From contig NZ_NINW01000015.1 in the NCBI RefSeq assembly GCF_002188465.1, positions 1 to 54,837 on the forward strand: DNA of 54,837 nucleotides, written 5' to 3'. The DNA is from Pigmentiphaga sp. NML080357 (lineage in GTDB: Bacteria > Pseudomonadota > Gammaproteobacteria > Burkholderiales > Burkholderiaceae_B). The notes beneath the pieces were generated by a model. The model ran no database searches. It had not been told where the DNA came from and saw nothing but the letters and a program-made list of their open reading frames with translations. A program made the position numbers and the translations under genes. Shown one piece after another: positions 7,472-17,200 of the stretch. Position 1 is the stretch's first letter; every line of letters begins with the position of its first letter.

Positions 7472-9082
7472 TCATGCCTCCGCGCTGCGTCCCTTCAAGG
7501 CGAACATGCCCTGCGGACGTTTCTGGATGAAAAGAACGATCAACACCAGCACCGCGATCTTGGCCAGCACCGCGCCCCAGAAGGGTTCGATCAGCTTGCT
7601 GGCCATGCCCAGGCCCAGCGCGCCGACGATGGTGCCCGCCAGCTGGCCCACGCCGCCCAGCACGACCGCCATGAACGAATCGATGATGTATCCCTGCCCC
7701 AGGTCCGGCCCGACGTTGCCGATCTGCGCGAGCGCGCAGCCGCCCAGGCCGGCGATGCCCGCGCCAAATGCGAACGCGTAGCTGTCGACCTTGCCGGTCC
7801 TGACGCCCACGCAGGCGGCCATGTCCCGGTTCTGCGTGACCGCCCGCACGAACAGGCCCAGCCGCGTGCGATTGAGCACGGCCCAGGCAAGCGCCACGAC
7901 GGCCAGCGAGAACGCCAGGATGATGAGGCGGTTGTATGGCAGCACGAGATTGGGCAGGAGCGCGATCCCGCCCGTCATCCAGTCCGGGTTCGAGACCTGC
8001 ACGTTCTGGGCGCCGAAAGTCATGCGCACCGCTTGTATCATCAGGAGGCTGACGCCGAATGTCGTCAGCAGCGTCTCCAATGGCCTGCCGTACAAATGGC
8101 GCAGCACCAGGCGTTCGAGCGCCAACCCGGCCAGCGCCGCGACGGCGAACGAGGCCGGTACCGACAGCAGCGGATACCAGTCGAACAGCGCCGGCGCGTG
8201 GCGCTGCACGGCCTGCTGCACCACATAGGTCGCGTAGGCGCCCAGCATCAGGAACTCACCATGCGCCATGTTGATGACCCCGATGAGGCCGTAGGTGATG
8301 GCCAGGCCGAGCGCGGCCAGCAGCAGCACGCTGCCCAGGCTGAGACCCGAGAACAGCGTCGCGGCGAGATCGCCCCACCACTGGAGCCGATCCAGCGAGG
8401 CGATGCCGGCGCGCGCGGCGGCCCGCACGCGCGGATCGGGCTCGCCCTGGCCGCCGGCGGCGGCCGGTTCGGCCAGCGGCCGCAGCAGGTCGCGCAGCTC
8501 GGGCTGCCGGCGCGCCGCCACCAGGCCGACCGCGGCCAGCCGCACCTCGGGATCGGGATCGCGCAGCGCCGCCATCGCCCACAGGGCATCGAGACGGGAC
8601 TTGATTTCCGCATCGGCTTCGCGCGCGCGTGCCCGTTCCACCAGCGGCTGGAAACGGGCGTCGGGATTGGCAAGCAGGGCATCGGCCGCGGCTCGCCGCA
8701 TGACGGGGTCGGGCGCCGACAGGCGGGCGGCGGCCAGGCCCCGCTCCACCAGTCCGCGCAGGCGGTTGTTGAGCATGATGGGCTCGGCGGCCGCCGCCTC
8801 GCGCTCGCCCACTGGCTCGCCCGTGACGGCATCGACGCTGCCGTCACGGGAACCGACGATGATCCGTCCTGCCTCGCCCGCCGCGGCATCGCCATCGGCG
8901 AGCGCCTGCAGCAAGACGGCCGCGCGGGGATCCGCATCGGCCACCAGCCGGCCCACCGCTTCCTCCTTGGCCGCGTAGTCGTCCCCGGCCAGTGGCTGGA
9001 TGTCTTGCGCCGTCAGCGCTGCCGCCCCGGCATGCCAGCACAGCAGCCCGCCCAGCAGCCACTCCAGTGCCCGGGTCCGCAT
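7472..9082 (-). CDS. urtB: Urea-type ABC transporter permease UrtB
   Basis: A 536-residue permease. As is typical of UrtB, it has a signal peptide (MRTRALEWLLGGLLCWHAGAA) and an alpha-helical periplasmic region of about 230 residues with HEAT-like repeats (ALWAMAALRDPDPEVRLAAV). The LivH-like membrane domain follows: LGLAITYGLIGVINMAHGEF, TTFGVSLLMIQAVRMTFGAQ, VVLGGVGQLAGTIVGALGLG. Its start abuts the urtA stop with no gap. It pairs with UrtC as the channel of the importer. The long helical N-terminal domain separates UrtB from ordinary branched-chain amino acid permeases, which strengthens the urea-family call. Confidence 0.94.
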   Translation of the reverse strand: MRTRALEWLLGGLLCWHAGAAALTAQDIQPLAGDDYAAKEEAVGRLVADADPRAAVLLQALADGDAAAGEAGRIIVGSRDGSVDAVTGEPVGEREAAAAEPIMLNNRLRGLVERGLAAARLSAPDPVMRRAAADALLANPDARFQPLVERARAREADAEIKSRLDALWAMAALRDPDPEVRLAAVGLVAARRQPELRDLLRPLAEPAAAGGQGEPDPRVRAAARAGIASLDRLQWWGDLAATLFSGLSLGSVLLLAALGLAITYGLIGVINMAHGEFLMLGAYATYVVQQAVQRHAPALFDWYPLLSVPASFAVAALAGLALERLVLRHLYGRPLETLLTTFGVSLLMIQAVRMTFGAQNVQVSNPDWMTGGIALLPNLVLPYNRLIILAFSLAVVALAWAVLNRTRLGLFVRAVTQNRDMAACVGVRTGKVDSYAFAFGAGIAGLGGCALAQIGNVGPDLGQGYIIDSFMAVVLGGVGQLAGTIVGALGLGMASKLIEPFWGAVLAKIAVLVLIVLFIQKRPQGMFALKGRSAEA

Positions 9083-10372
9083 TCAGGCTGCTCGCGCGCT
9101 GCCGCGACCCGACCCGGCCACGACGTCGGGCTTGCCCTTGTTGCCCTCGATGAACGGACTCCAGGGCTGGGCGCGCACCGGCCCCTTGGTGCGCCAGACC
9201 ACATTGAACTGGCCGTCGGCCCGGACCTCGCCGATCATGACCGGCTTGTGCAGGTGATGGTTGCCGTCCATGGTGAGCGTGAAGCCGCACGGCGCATCGA
9301 ATTTCTGGCCGATCATCGCGGCGCGGACCTTGTCGACGTCGGCGCTCCTGGCTTTCTCGACCGCCTGTTTCCACATGTGCAGGCCGACATAGGTGGCTTC
9401 CATCGGATCGTTGGTCACGGCCTTGTCGGCGCCCGGCAGCTTCTGCGACCTGGCCCAGTCCGCCCATTGCTTCTTGAACTTGTCGTTGGTGGGATTGCGC
9501 ACCGACATGAAGTAGTTCCATGCCGCCAGGTGGCCGACCAGCGGTTTCGTATCGATTCCCCGCAGTTCCTCCTCGCCCACCGAGAATGCCACCACCGGCA
9601 CGTCGGCAGCCTTCAGGCCCTGGTTACCCAGCTCCTTGTAGAACGGCACGTTGGAATCGCCGTTGATGGTGGACACCACGGCGGTCTTGCCGCCCTGGGC
9701 AAAGCGCTTGATGTTGGCGACGATGGTCTGGTAGTCGCTGTGGCCGAACGGGGTATAGACCTCCTCGATGTCCGTTTCCTTGATGCCCTTGCCGATCAGG
9801 AAGGCGCGCAGGATGCGGTTGGTCGTGCGCGGGTAGACGTAATCGGTGCCGAGCAGGAAGATGCGCCTAGCGCCGCCGCCTTCCTGGCTCAGCAGGTATT
9901 CCACCGCCGGAATGGCCTGCTGGTTCGGCGCCGCGCCGGTGTAGAACACGTTGCGCGACATTTCCTCGCCTTCGTACTGCACCGGGTAGAACAACAGCCC
10001 GTTGAGCTCCTCGAACACCGGCAGCACCGACTTGCGGGAGACCGAGGTCCAGCAGCCGAACACCGCCGCGACCTTGTCCTGGGTCAGCAGCTGGCGCGCG
10101 CGCTCGGCGAACAGCGGCCAGTTCGATGCCGGGTCCACTACCACCGGCGCGATCTTGCGGCCCATGACGCCACCGCCGCGATTGATCTCGTCGATGGCCA
10201 TTAGCGCCACGTCTTTCAGCGACGTCTCCGAGATCGCCATGGTTCCCGACAACGAATGCAGTATGCCGACCTTGATCGGCGACCTGTCCTGCGCCCAGGA
10301 GAGCGTCGGCATGCCCGCCAGCGACATGGCGCCGGCCAATGAACCCAGCTTGAGAACCTCGCGTCTATGCAT
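9083..10372 (-). CDS. urtA: Urea-type ABC transporter substrate-binding protein UrtA
   Basis: A 429-residue periplasmic binding protein of the urea/short-chain-amide group. The N-terminus MHRREVLKLGSLAGAMSLAG then MPTLSWAQ is a signal peptide with a twin-arginine-like HRREVLK motif. The mature part shows the UrtA signature run: VGILHSLSGTMAISETSLKD, INRGGGVMGRKIAPVVVDPA, AAVFGCWTSVSRKSVLPVFE, GLLFYPVQYEGEE and VYTGAAPNQQ-like residues. It starts 33 bp after the carboxylase gene, and urtB follows directly. Together with urtBCDE it makes a complete ATP-driven importer. Related FmdD proteins bind formamide, so urea is likely but not proved. Confidence 0.94.
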   Translation of the reverse strand: MHRREVLKLGSLAGAMSLAGMPTLSWAQDRSPIKVGILHSLSGTMAISETSLKDVALMAIDEINRGGGVMGRKIAPVVVDPASNWPLFAERARQLLTQDKVAAVFGCWTSVSRKSVLPVFEELNGLLFYPVQYEGEEMSRNVFYTGAAPNQQAIPAVEYLLSQEGGGARRIFLLGTDYVYPRTTNRILRAFLIGKGIKETDIEEVYTPFGHSDYQTIVANIKRFAQGGKTAVVSTINGDSNVPFYKELGNQGLKAADVPVVAFSVGEEELRGIDTKPLVGHLAAWNYFMSVRNPTNDKFKKQWADWARSQKLPGADKAVTNDPMEATYVGLHMWKQAVEKARSADVDKVRAAMIGQKFDAPCGFTLTMDGNHHLHKPVMIGEVRADGQFNVVWRTKGPVRAQPWSPFIEGNKGKPDVVAGSGRGSARAA

Positions 10373-10405
10373 TTTCTTTCCTTGGGTGATGCAGCGGGTG
10401 GAAGG

Positions 10406-13400
10406 TCAGGCGGCAGGCTTGAGCGACACCAGGGGGTCCCCGGCGCTGATCAGCATGCCGGTCCTGCAGTGGAACGACGACACGACGCCATCGCGGGGCG
10501 CCGGAATGTGGAACTCCATCTTCATGGCTTCGAGGATGAGCAGCGGATCGCCGGCCTTCACCGTGCTGCCCGGCTCGGCCAGGAGCTTCCAGACGTTGCC
10601 GCTGATGTCGGCCGACACCACGTGGGCGTCGGGTTCGGCCAGCTCGATCTCGAGCGGTCCCGCGGCGGCCGTTTCGGCCTGGACGATCTCGTCCTCGGTC
10701 CGCCAGCGCGCGACCTCGGCCTCGAACGCCTGCTTCTGGCGAGCGCGAAAGGCCGCAAGGTCCGGTTCGATGGATTGCAGGAAGGCGTTGTAGCGCCCCA
10801 GGTCGAACAGTTCCTCGGTGATCTCGATCGACCTGCGGCCCGCGCGGAATTCCTCGCGCATGTGATCCAGCGTGGGCTCGTCGACGGGGTAGAACCTCAC
10901 CTGGTCGAAGAACTTCAGCAACCATGGCTGGCCATCGATGAAGGCCTCGTTCTTCAGGAACTTGTTCCATATCGGCAGCGTCCTGCCGACCAGCTGGTAG
11001 CCGCCCGGGGAGTCCATGCCATAGATGCACATGTAGACCCCGCCTATCCCCACCGTGCCTTCCGCCGTGTAGGTACGCGCGGGGTTGTACTTGGAGGTGA
11101 GCAGCCGATGGCGCGGATCGATGGGGACGGCGCACGGCGCGCCCAGGTAGACGTCGCCCAGGCCGAGCACCATGTAGCTTGCCGCATAGATGATGTCGCG
11201 CACCTCGTCGACGGACGCCAGGCCGTTGATGCGGCGCATGAACTCGGTATTGCTCGGCAGCCACGGCGCCTTGTCGCGCACCGATTGGCGGTAACGGGCC
11301 ACGGCGTCCAGCGTGGCGCTGTCCTCGAAGGCCAGCGGCAGGTGCACGATGCGGCTGCGCACCTTCATGTCCTCCACCGGCGGCAGTTGCGCCTCCAGCG
11401 CCAGCAGGCCCTGCACCAGGTCGCGCTGATGCACGACGCGGCTGTCGTAGCGGATCTGCAGCGAGCGCACGCCGGGCGACATCTCGAGTACGCCGGCCAT
11501 GGGCCTGGCGCGCAGGGCCTCCATCAGCGCATGGACACGAAAGCGCAAATTCAGGTCGAGCACGTTTTCGCCATACTCGATCAGCACGTACTTGTCGCCC
11601 GCCTGGCGATAGACAGCCTTGGGGGTCGCACCGCGGCCGGGAACCTCGGCCAGGATGGCGGCCGACGCGGGCGTGCCTTGCACCGGCGCGTGCGCCAACC
11701 GGCTGGCGGTCGGCGCCGGTAGCGGCAACTCCTCCAGCGTTTCGGCAATCCGGTCCTGCACGCGTTCCAGCTCCAGCGCCTGCCCGAACGAGAGCCGCAC
11801 GAACCGGATCTTGTCGCCCGGCTTGACCTGGCCTACCTTCCACAGTTCGCCCTTGGCGATGGTGACGGGGCATACGAAGCCGCCCAGGCTGGGGCCGTCG
11901 CGCGTCAGGATGACCGGCATGTCGCCGGTGAAATTGACACTGCCGATGGCGTATTCGCAATCGTGGATATTGGAGGGATGCAGGCCCGCCTCGCCGCCGT
12001 CGGTCCGCGTCCACGTGGGCTTGGGGCCGGTCAGGCGGATGCCGAGGCGATTGGAGTTGTAGTGCACTTCCCATTCGGCGGCGAAGAAACCCTCGATGGA
12101 GTCCTCCGTGAAGAAATCCGGCGCGCCGTGCGGTCCGTAGAGCACGCCGATCTCCCATCGCGACCCGTAGACGGGCACCAGCGAGCGCGGCAGCGCGGCC
12201 GGGTCGGCCGTGGGGGCCGGCGTCGCGCTCCCGGCCAGCGCCGGGTTGCCGATGGCGAGCATGTCGGCCCCGCGCAGCGGCCGGCCGGCATGGCCGCCGA
12301 ACTGGCCCAGCGCGAAGGTGGACTTGCTGCCGAGATAGTCCGGCACATCGATGCCGTTGCGCACCGCCAGGTAGGTGCGGCAGCCGCTGGTCGCTCGCCC
12401 GCCCTTGAGTACCTGGCCGGCGGCCACTTCGACCGGCTGCCAGAATGGCACCGGGACACCGTCGAGCGTGGCGTCGGCGGGAGCGCCCGTCAGGGCGATG
12501 ATGGCGGGGCTATGGAACTTCAGGCTGGGCCCGATGACGGTGCACTCGAGGCCGGCGGCCGATGGATGATTGCCGACGATGCGATTGGCCAGCCGGAATG
12601 CCCAGTCGTCCATCGGTCCGGACGGCGGCACGCCGATGTCCCAATAGCCGACGCGGCCGGGATAATCCTGCACCGTCGTATAGGTGCCGGGCTCCAGGAC
12701 CTCGATGGTAGGCGCGCGGAAAGCAAAGCCTTCCAGGAAGCGGGTGGACAGCCGGGCGTCGCGGAAGCCGGCGCTGGCGACGATCTGCCGCAGGTATTCC
12801 AGGTTGGTCGCGATGCCGGCGAGGCGGGTCGAGGACAGCGCCGCTTCCAGCCTGGCGATGGCCTCGGCGCGGTCGCTGCCGTGCACGATGAGCTTGGCCA
12901 GCATGGGATCGTAGTGCGGCGATATTTCGGTGCCGGTATCGACCCAGCCATCGATGCGCGCGTCCGCGGGGAACGACACCTCGGTCAACACGCCGGGCGA
13001 CGGCTGGAACGCCTTGAGCGGATCCTCGGCATACAGGCGGACCTCGATCGCCGCCCCGCTGGCGGGATAATCGCGGCCGAGATCCGGCGGATCGCCCGCG
13101 GCGGTGCGCACCATCCATTCGACCAGGTCCACGCCCGTCACGGCCTCGGTAATGCCGTGTTCGACCTGCAGGCGGGTGTTCACCTCCAGGAAATAGAATT
13201 CATCGCGTCCGGCGTCATAGACGAACTCCACCGTGCCGGCTGAACGATAGCCGACGGACCGGCCCAGCCGGCGCGCGGCCTCCAGCAGCCGTGCGCGCGT
13301 CGCGTCCGGCAGGCCGGGGGCAGGCGTCTCTTCGATGACCTTCTGGTTGCGGCGCTGGATGGAGCAATCGCGTTCGCCCAGCGCCACGACTTCGCCGCGG

Positions 13401-14047
13401 CCATCGCCGAAGATCTGCACCTCGACGTGGCGCGCCTGATCGATGAAGCGCTCGACGAACACGCCCGCGTCGCTGAAAAAACTCTTGCCCAGGCGCTGCA
13501 CCGATTCGAACGCGGCGGCCAGCTCCACCTCGTCCTCGCAGCGCGTCAGGCCGATGCCGCCCCCGCCCGCCGTGCTCTTGAGCATGACCGGATAGCCGAT
13601 GCGTTCGGCCCATTGGCGGGCGTCGTCCAGATCGGCCAGCAGGCCGGAACCCGGCGCGAGCGGCACACCTGCCTGCTGCGCCAGTTCGCGCGCCGCGTGC
13701 TTGAGGCCGAAGTCGCGCATCTGCTGCGCGGTCGGCCCGACGAACGCCAGCCCTGCCGCCTCGCAGGCCTGGGCGAAATCGGCATTCTCGGAGAGGAACC
13801 CGTAGCCGGGAATGATGGCCTGGGCGCCTGTGCGCAACGCCGCCTGGATGATGAGGTCGCCCCGCAGGTAGCTTTCCGAAGGCGCGGCCTTGCCGAGTGC
13901 GACGGCCTCGTCGGCCAGCCTGACGTGGGCGCTGTCGCGATCGGCATCGGAGTAGACGGCCACGCTCCGGATGCCCATGCGGGACAAGGTGCGGATGATG
14001 CGCACGGCGATTTCGCCGCGATTGGCAATGAGAACGGTGTGGAACAT
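10406..14047 (-). CDS. uca: Urea-carboxylase-type biotin-dependent carboxylase
   Basis: A 1213-residue single-chain biotin enzyme that uses ATP and bicarbonate to carboxylate urea (to allophanate) or, in some family members, guanidine. Order of domains: biotin carboxylase (about 1-445) with MLKSTAGGGGIGL and EVNTRLQVEHGITEAVTG; KipA/KipI-like carboxyltransferase halves (GTYTTVQDYPGRVGYWDIG; GDVYLGAPCAVPIDPRHRLL; YGMDSPGGYQLVGRTLPIWN); and a C-terminal biotinyl domain with EAMKME, Lys about 1176. No allophanate hydrolase domain is fused, unlike yeast Dur1,2. The ATG at 14047 follows GGAAGGGG; a start at 14092 would coincide with the predicted sigma-54 transcript start, so it is rejected. It is first in the operon ahead of urtABCDE. 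No allophanate hydrolase or carboxyguanidine deiminase is encoded in the window. Confidence 0.93.
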   Translation of the reverse strand: MFHTVLIANRGEIAVRIIRTLSRMGIRSVAVYSDADRDSAHVRLADEAVALGKAAPSESYLRGDLIIQAALRTGAQAIIPGYGFLSENADFAQACEAAGLAFVGPTAQQMRDFGLKHAARELAQQAGVPLAPGSGLLADLDDARQWAERIGYPVMLKSTAGGGGIGLTRCEDEVELAAAFESVQRLGKSFFSDAGVFVERFIDQARHVEVQIFGDGRGEVVALGERDCSIQRRNQKVIEETPAPGLPDATRARLLEAARRLGRSVGYRSAGTVEFVYDAGRDEFYFLEVNTRLQVEHGITEAVTGVDLVEWMVRTAAGDPPDLGRDYPASGAAIEVRLYAEDPLKAFQPSPGVLTEVSFPADARIDGWVDTGTEISPHYDPMLAKLIVHGSDRAEAIARLEAALSSTRLAGIATNLEYLRQIVASAGFRDARLSTRFLEGFAFRAPTIEVLEPGTYTTVQDYPGRVGYWDIGVPPSGPMDDWAFRLANRIVGNHPSAAGLECTVIGPSLKFHSPAIIALTGAPADATLDGVPVPFWQPVEVAAGQVLKGGRATSGCRTYLAVRNGIDVPDYLGSKSTFALGQFGGHAGRPLRGADMLAIGNPALAGSATPAPTADPAALPRSLVPVYGSRWEIGVLYGPHGAPDFFTEDSIEGFFAAEWEVHYNSNRLGIRLTGPKPTWTRTDGGEAGLHPSNIHDCEYAIGSVNFTGDMPVILTRDGPSLGGFVCPVTIAKGELWKVGQVKPGDKIRFVRLSFGQALELERVQDRIAETLEELPLPAPTASRLAHAPVQGTPASAAILAEVPGRGATPKAVYRQAGDKYVLIEYGENVLDLNLRFRVHALMEALRARPMAGVLEMSPGVRSLQIRYDSRVVHQRDLVQGLLALEAQLPPVEDMKVRSRIVHLPLAFEDSATLDAVARYRQSVRDKAPWLPSNTEFMRRINGLASVDEVRDIIYAASYMVLGLGDVYLGAPCAVPIDPRHRLLTSKYNPARTYTAEGTVGIGGVYMCIYGMDSPGGYQLVGRTLPIWNKFLKNEAFIDGQPWLLKFFDQVRFYPVDEPTLDHMREEFRAGRRSIEITEELFDLGRYNAFLQSIEPDLAAFRARQKQAFEAEVARWRTEDEIVQAETAAAGPLEIELAEPDAHVVSADISGNVWKLLAEPGSTVKAGDPLLILEAMKMEFHIPAPRDGVVSSFHCRTGMLISAGDPLVSLKPAA

Positions 14048-14103
14048 GGCCCCTTCCGGCTGGCGAGATTGACGGCCTGTTTCCAGGCCCACGGAAGGGA
14101 TTT

Positions 14104-14119
14104 AGCAATCGCTGTGCCA
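14104..14119 (-). promoter_or_regulatory. Sigma-54 (RpoN) promoter of the carboxylase-urt operon
   Basis: Read on the minus strand the site is TGGCACAGCGATTGCT, which fits the -24/-12 consensus TGGCAYR-N4-TTGCW at every defined position. The invariant GG and GC are correctly spaced. Transcription would begin near 14093, giving a leader of about 46 nt before the ATG at 14047. Sigma-54 control suits a nitrogen-scavenging operon. Confidence 0.75.
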
Positions 14120-14179
14120 TGCGTGAAACGCCGCGCACGCAGGCATCGGGCACCTTTGTGAGGCCGTTTCCCGGCCTCC

Positions 14180-14221
14180 GGCACCACCTTGGAGCACGCC
14201 GCGCCGTTCCGCCTTGGTGCA
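14180..14221. promoter_or_regulatory. NtrC-like enhancer sites upstream of the sigma-54 promoter
   Basis: At 14180-14196 GGCACC-N5-GGAGCA matches 10 of 12 defined bases of the NtrC consensus TGCACC-N5-GGTGCA. At 14205-14221 a second, weaker site has a perfect right half GGTGCA and a poor left half. They lie about 90-130 bp upstream of the predicted start, where NtrC enhancers are usually found. The centres are about 25 bp apart, which is not a whole number of helical turns, so the second site is uncertain. Confidence 0.5.
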
Positions 14222-14250
14222 CGGCGGCGCAGGACGAGGCAGGATCCGGA

Positions 14251-17200
14251 TCAGCGCACCGACTGCACCGCGGCCACGCGGTGCCGGGCCAGCAGGTCGC
14301 GCGCGGCGCGGACTTCCCACATGCCGTCGCCGCCTTGCACCCGCGCCATCATGTCGGCCATGAGCTTGAGATGCGCGGCGCTGGGAGGATGGCTGGCATA
14401 GCGCACCACGTTCGTCAACGCGCGCAGCACCAGGGGCGGGGAATCCAGCGCGCATGCGCTGGCGAGCGCCCGTTCCAGCCAGGGCCGGAACACGCTGGCG
14501 GGCTGCCCCTGCCGGAAGAACAGTTTGCCCTTGATACGCTCGAACTCGGATTGCACGTACCGGGCCTGGGTCTGCGAGACTTCCTTGAGCCCGTGCGCCA
14601 CCGCGTTCAGGCCGGCGCCGATGTCCTCCACCATGTCGCAGGCATCGGTCCAGCGTGCGATCAGGAAGGGCGCGATGCCTTTCATGATGCCCGGGATGCG
14701 CTGCACACAGGATGCCATCTCGGCCAGGGCGGCGGCATTGCCGCGCACCGCCTTGACCCACGCTTCGCTGGTTTCCGCGCACACCAGCCATAGCGGCGTG
14801 TCCATCTCCCGGGCCACCAGCAGCGCCTCGGCCGACAGGACGGCCACTTCGTCCACGTCGCGGCTCAGGCGGTGCAACTCGGTGGCCGACACCAGCGCAT
14901 AGAGCAGCGAATAGCGGTGGCCCAGCCGCCGGGCATGCGACACCGACTCGCGCGACGCATGCAGCGCATCGTCGAATCGGCCGGCATGCCAGTACGCGAT
15001 CGACAGCACCGCCAGGTTGGTCACCTTCGCGTCTTCTCCCAGTGTCAGGTTGGCATGCTGCGGCTGGTAGACCTGGGTCCCGCGTTCGAGGTCCGCCACG
15101 GCGTCGGCGAACCGCCCCAGGAAGAAATGGCTGTAGCCGCGCGCATAGTACGCGTGCGACAGCAGGTTGGCATCCTCGGAAGCCTCGGCCATGCGCAGCA
15201 AGGTCTCGGCCAGCGCATGGGTCATGGAAAAATTGGCCCATGAACTGGAACTGGTCCACAGCCCCCAGTAGATCGGGAACAGCCGCGGATCATCGCCCAG
15301 CGGCTGCGCCAGCGCGAGCGCCGCGCGGAAGGTCTCCACCGCCTGGTCGGAACCGAAGCCGTAGAGCGCGCAGAGCTGGATGCCGAATTCCATCCGTATG
15401 CGCAGTTCCTCCATGATGGCGTCGATGCCCTCGCCCTGCCGCTCGAACCATTCCAGCGCGCTGCGGTAGTAGCCCACGGCTTCGCGGTACGCGCACTGGG
15501 CCGCCGCCTTGCGGGCCGCTTCCAGGAGGTACTTGACCGCCGGAGCGCGGCTGCCCGCGCCGGAATAGTGCCAGGCCAGCACTTCCGGGCTGCCGTCGCC
15601 CAGACCGGATTCGAGCAGGCGCGCCAGCCGGGCATGGGCCTGCACGCGCGCCATCCTTGTCTGCGACTGATAGGCGGCTTCGCGCAGCAACGCATGCCGG
15701 AACGCGTAGGTCTTGTCGTCGTACCTCACGATGATGTTCTGCCGCAGCATGACCGCGAACGCCTCGGCCAGTTCGGCGCGCGATTCGCCCATCGCCTCGG
15801 CCAGCAGGTCGATGGTGAATTCGCCTCCCACCACGGAAGCGAATTGCGCCACGTGCCGCGCGCGGCCGACGCTGTCGATGCGGGCCATGAGCAGGTCGTG
15901 CAGGCTGCAGGGAAGAACGCGCGAGGCGCCCGACTCGCGCGGGCCGGCCAGCAGGTCCCGCGTCAGCTCCTCGGCGTAGAGCGGGATGCCCTCCGAGAGC
16001 TTGACGATGTCGCGCAGCAGTCCGGCATCGATGTCCTCCCCGCGCGCCACGGCATGAATCAAGTCGACGACGGCAAAGTCGTCCATGGGTTGCAATTCGA
16101 GGTCGTCGATGGATGCCGAGTGTTTCCAGGGCGGCACGAACTCGGGCCGCGCGGTGATGATCAGCATGCGGCCGGGCAAGGGACGCTCGACCAGCAGCGC
16201 CAGGACGTCCCGCGTGGATGGGTCGGCCCAATGGACGTCGTCGAAGCAGATGACGCCATCCGGGGGCACCAGCGCGTCCAGCAGATCGTAGAACAGCGGC
16301 CCCAGTTCGTCCTTCCCGCCGGGCTGTGCCAGGCTCCGGGCCGAGTCCGCGGCAGGCAGCATGCGCTGGCCGATCGCATCCAGTATGCGCTCCACGCCCT
16401 CGGACAGGCAGGCCTGGCGCTCGCCCCCGAACTTGTCGCGCAGGACCCGCATCCAGCGCACAAAAGGATGGAACGGCATCTGCCGCAACTCGGACGCGCA
16501 TTGCAGCACGACGCGCTCGACCTGCAGGGTGGCGCAGTAGTGCTCCACGAGGAAAGACTTGCCCAGGCCCGCCTCTCCCCGCACGAGGCACGCATGGCGG
16601 CCGCCGCTGCGGCGGGCCTCGACCAGTTTGGCCATCTCGGCATCGCGGCCGCAGAACACGCGCCCCGCCGCGGGCTGGTCCTGCCCCCGCGCGCCGCTGA
16701 TGAGAAAGGCCTGCACCTGCACGTCGCGCGAGCGGTCGATCAATTGTCCGACGGCATCGGCGGGAAATGCCTGCCCCAGCAGGCGCAGCGTTGTCTCGCT
16801 CACCACCACGCCCGCGGCGCCCGCCATGGCGCCCAGTTGCAGCGCCAGGCGCGAGACCGTGCCGCCGGCGTCGGGAATGCCGTCCTCGGCGGAGCTGATC
16901 ACGATGCCGGTATGCACGCCCAGGCCGACCCGCACCGGCAGCCGCAGCGCGCCGTTCCCCCACGTCGGCCGAGCCCAGACGCTGTCGCGGCAGACCAAAG
17001 CCGTGGTGACGGCGCGGCGGGCGGCATCCTCTTGCGCGGTCGGATAGCCGAAATAGGCGATCAGGCCGCCTGGAGTACGCACCAGGTGGGCGCCGGCGGC
17101 ACGCAGCACCGGTTCGCAGCACGCGATCAGTTCCTGCAGGACTTCGGCGATGTCTTCGGGCTCGCCGGTGACTTCGAACTCGCACGACAGCGCGGTCAGT

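Noticed and set aside
7397-10204. A 935-codon open frame on the plus strand opposite urtA and urtB
   Set aside because: It has no recognisable domain and is rich in Arg, His, Gly and Gln, typical of antisense frames in GC-rich genes. The minus-strand urt genes explain the region fully. The same holds for long plus-strand frames at 15568-18027, 19793-22243, 25330-28601 and 28519-30570.
14048-14250. Guanidine (ykkC-class) riboswitch upstream of the carboxylase
   Set aside because: The predicted leader is only about 46 nt and I see no paired-hairpin ACGR arrangement. The region is better explained by the sigma-54 promoter and NtrC-like sites.
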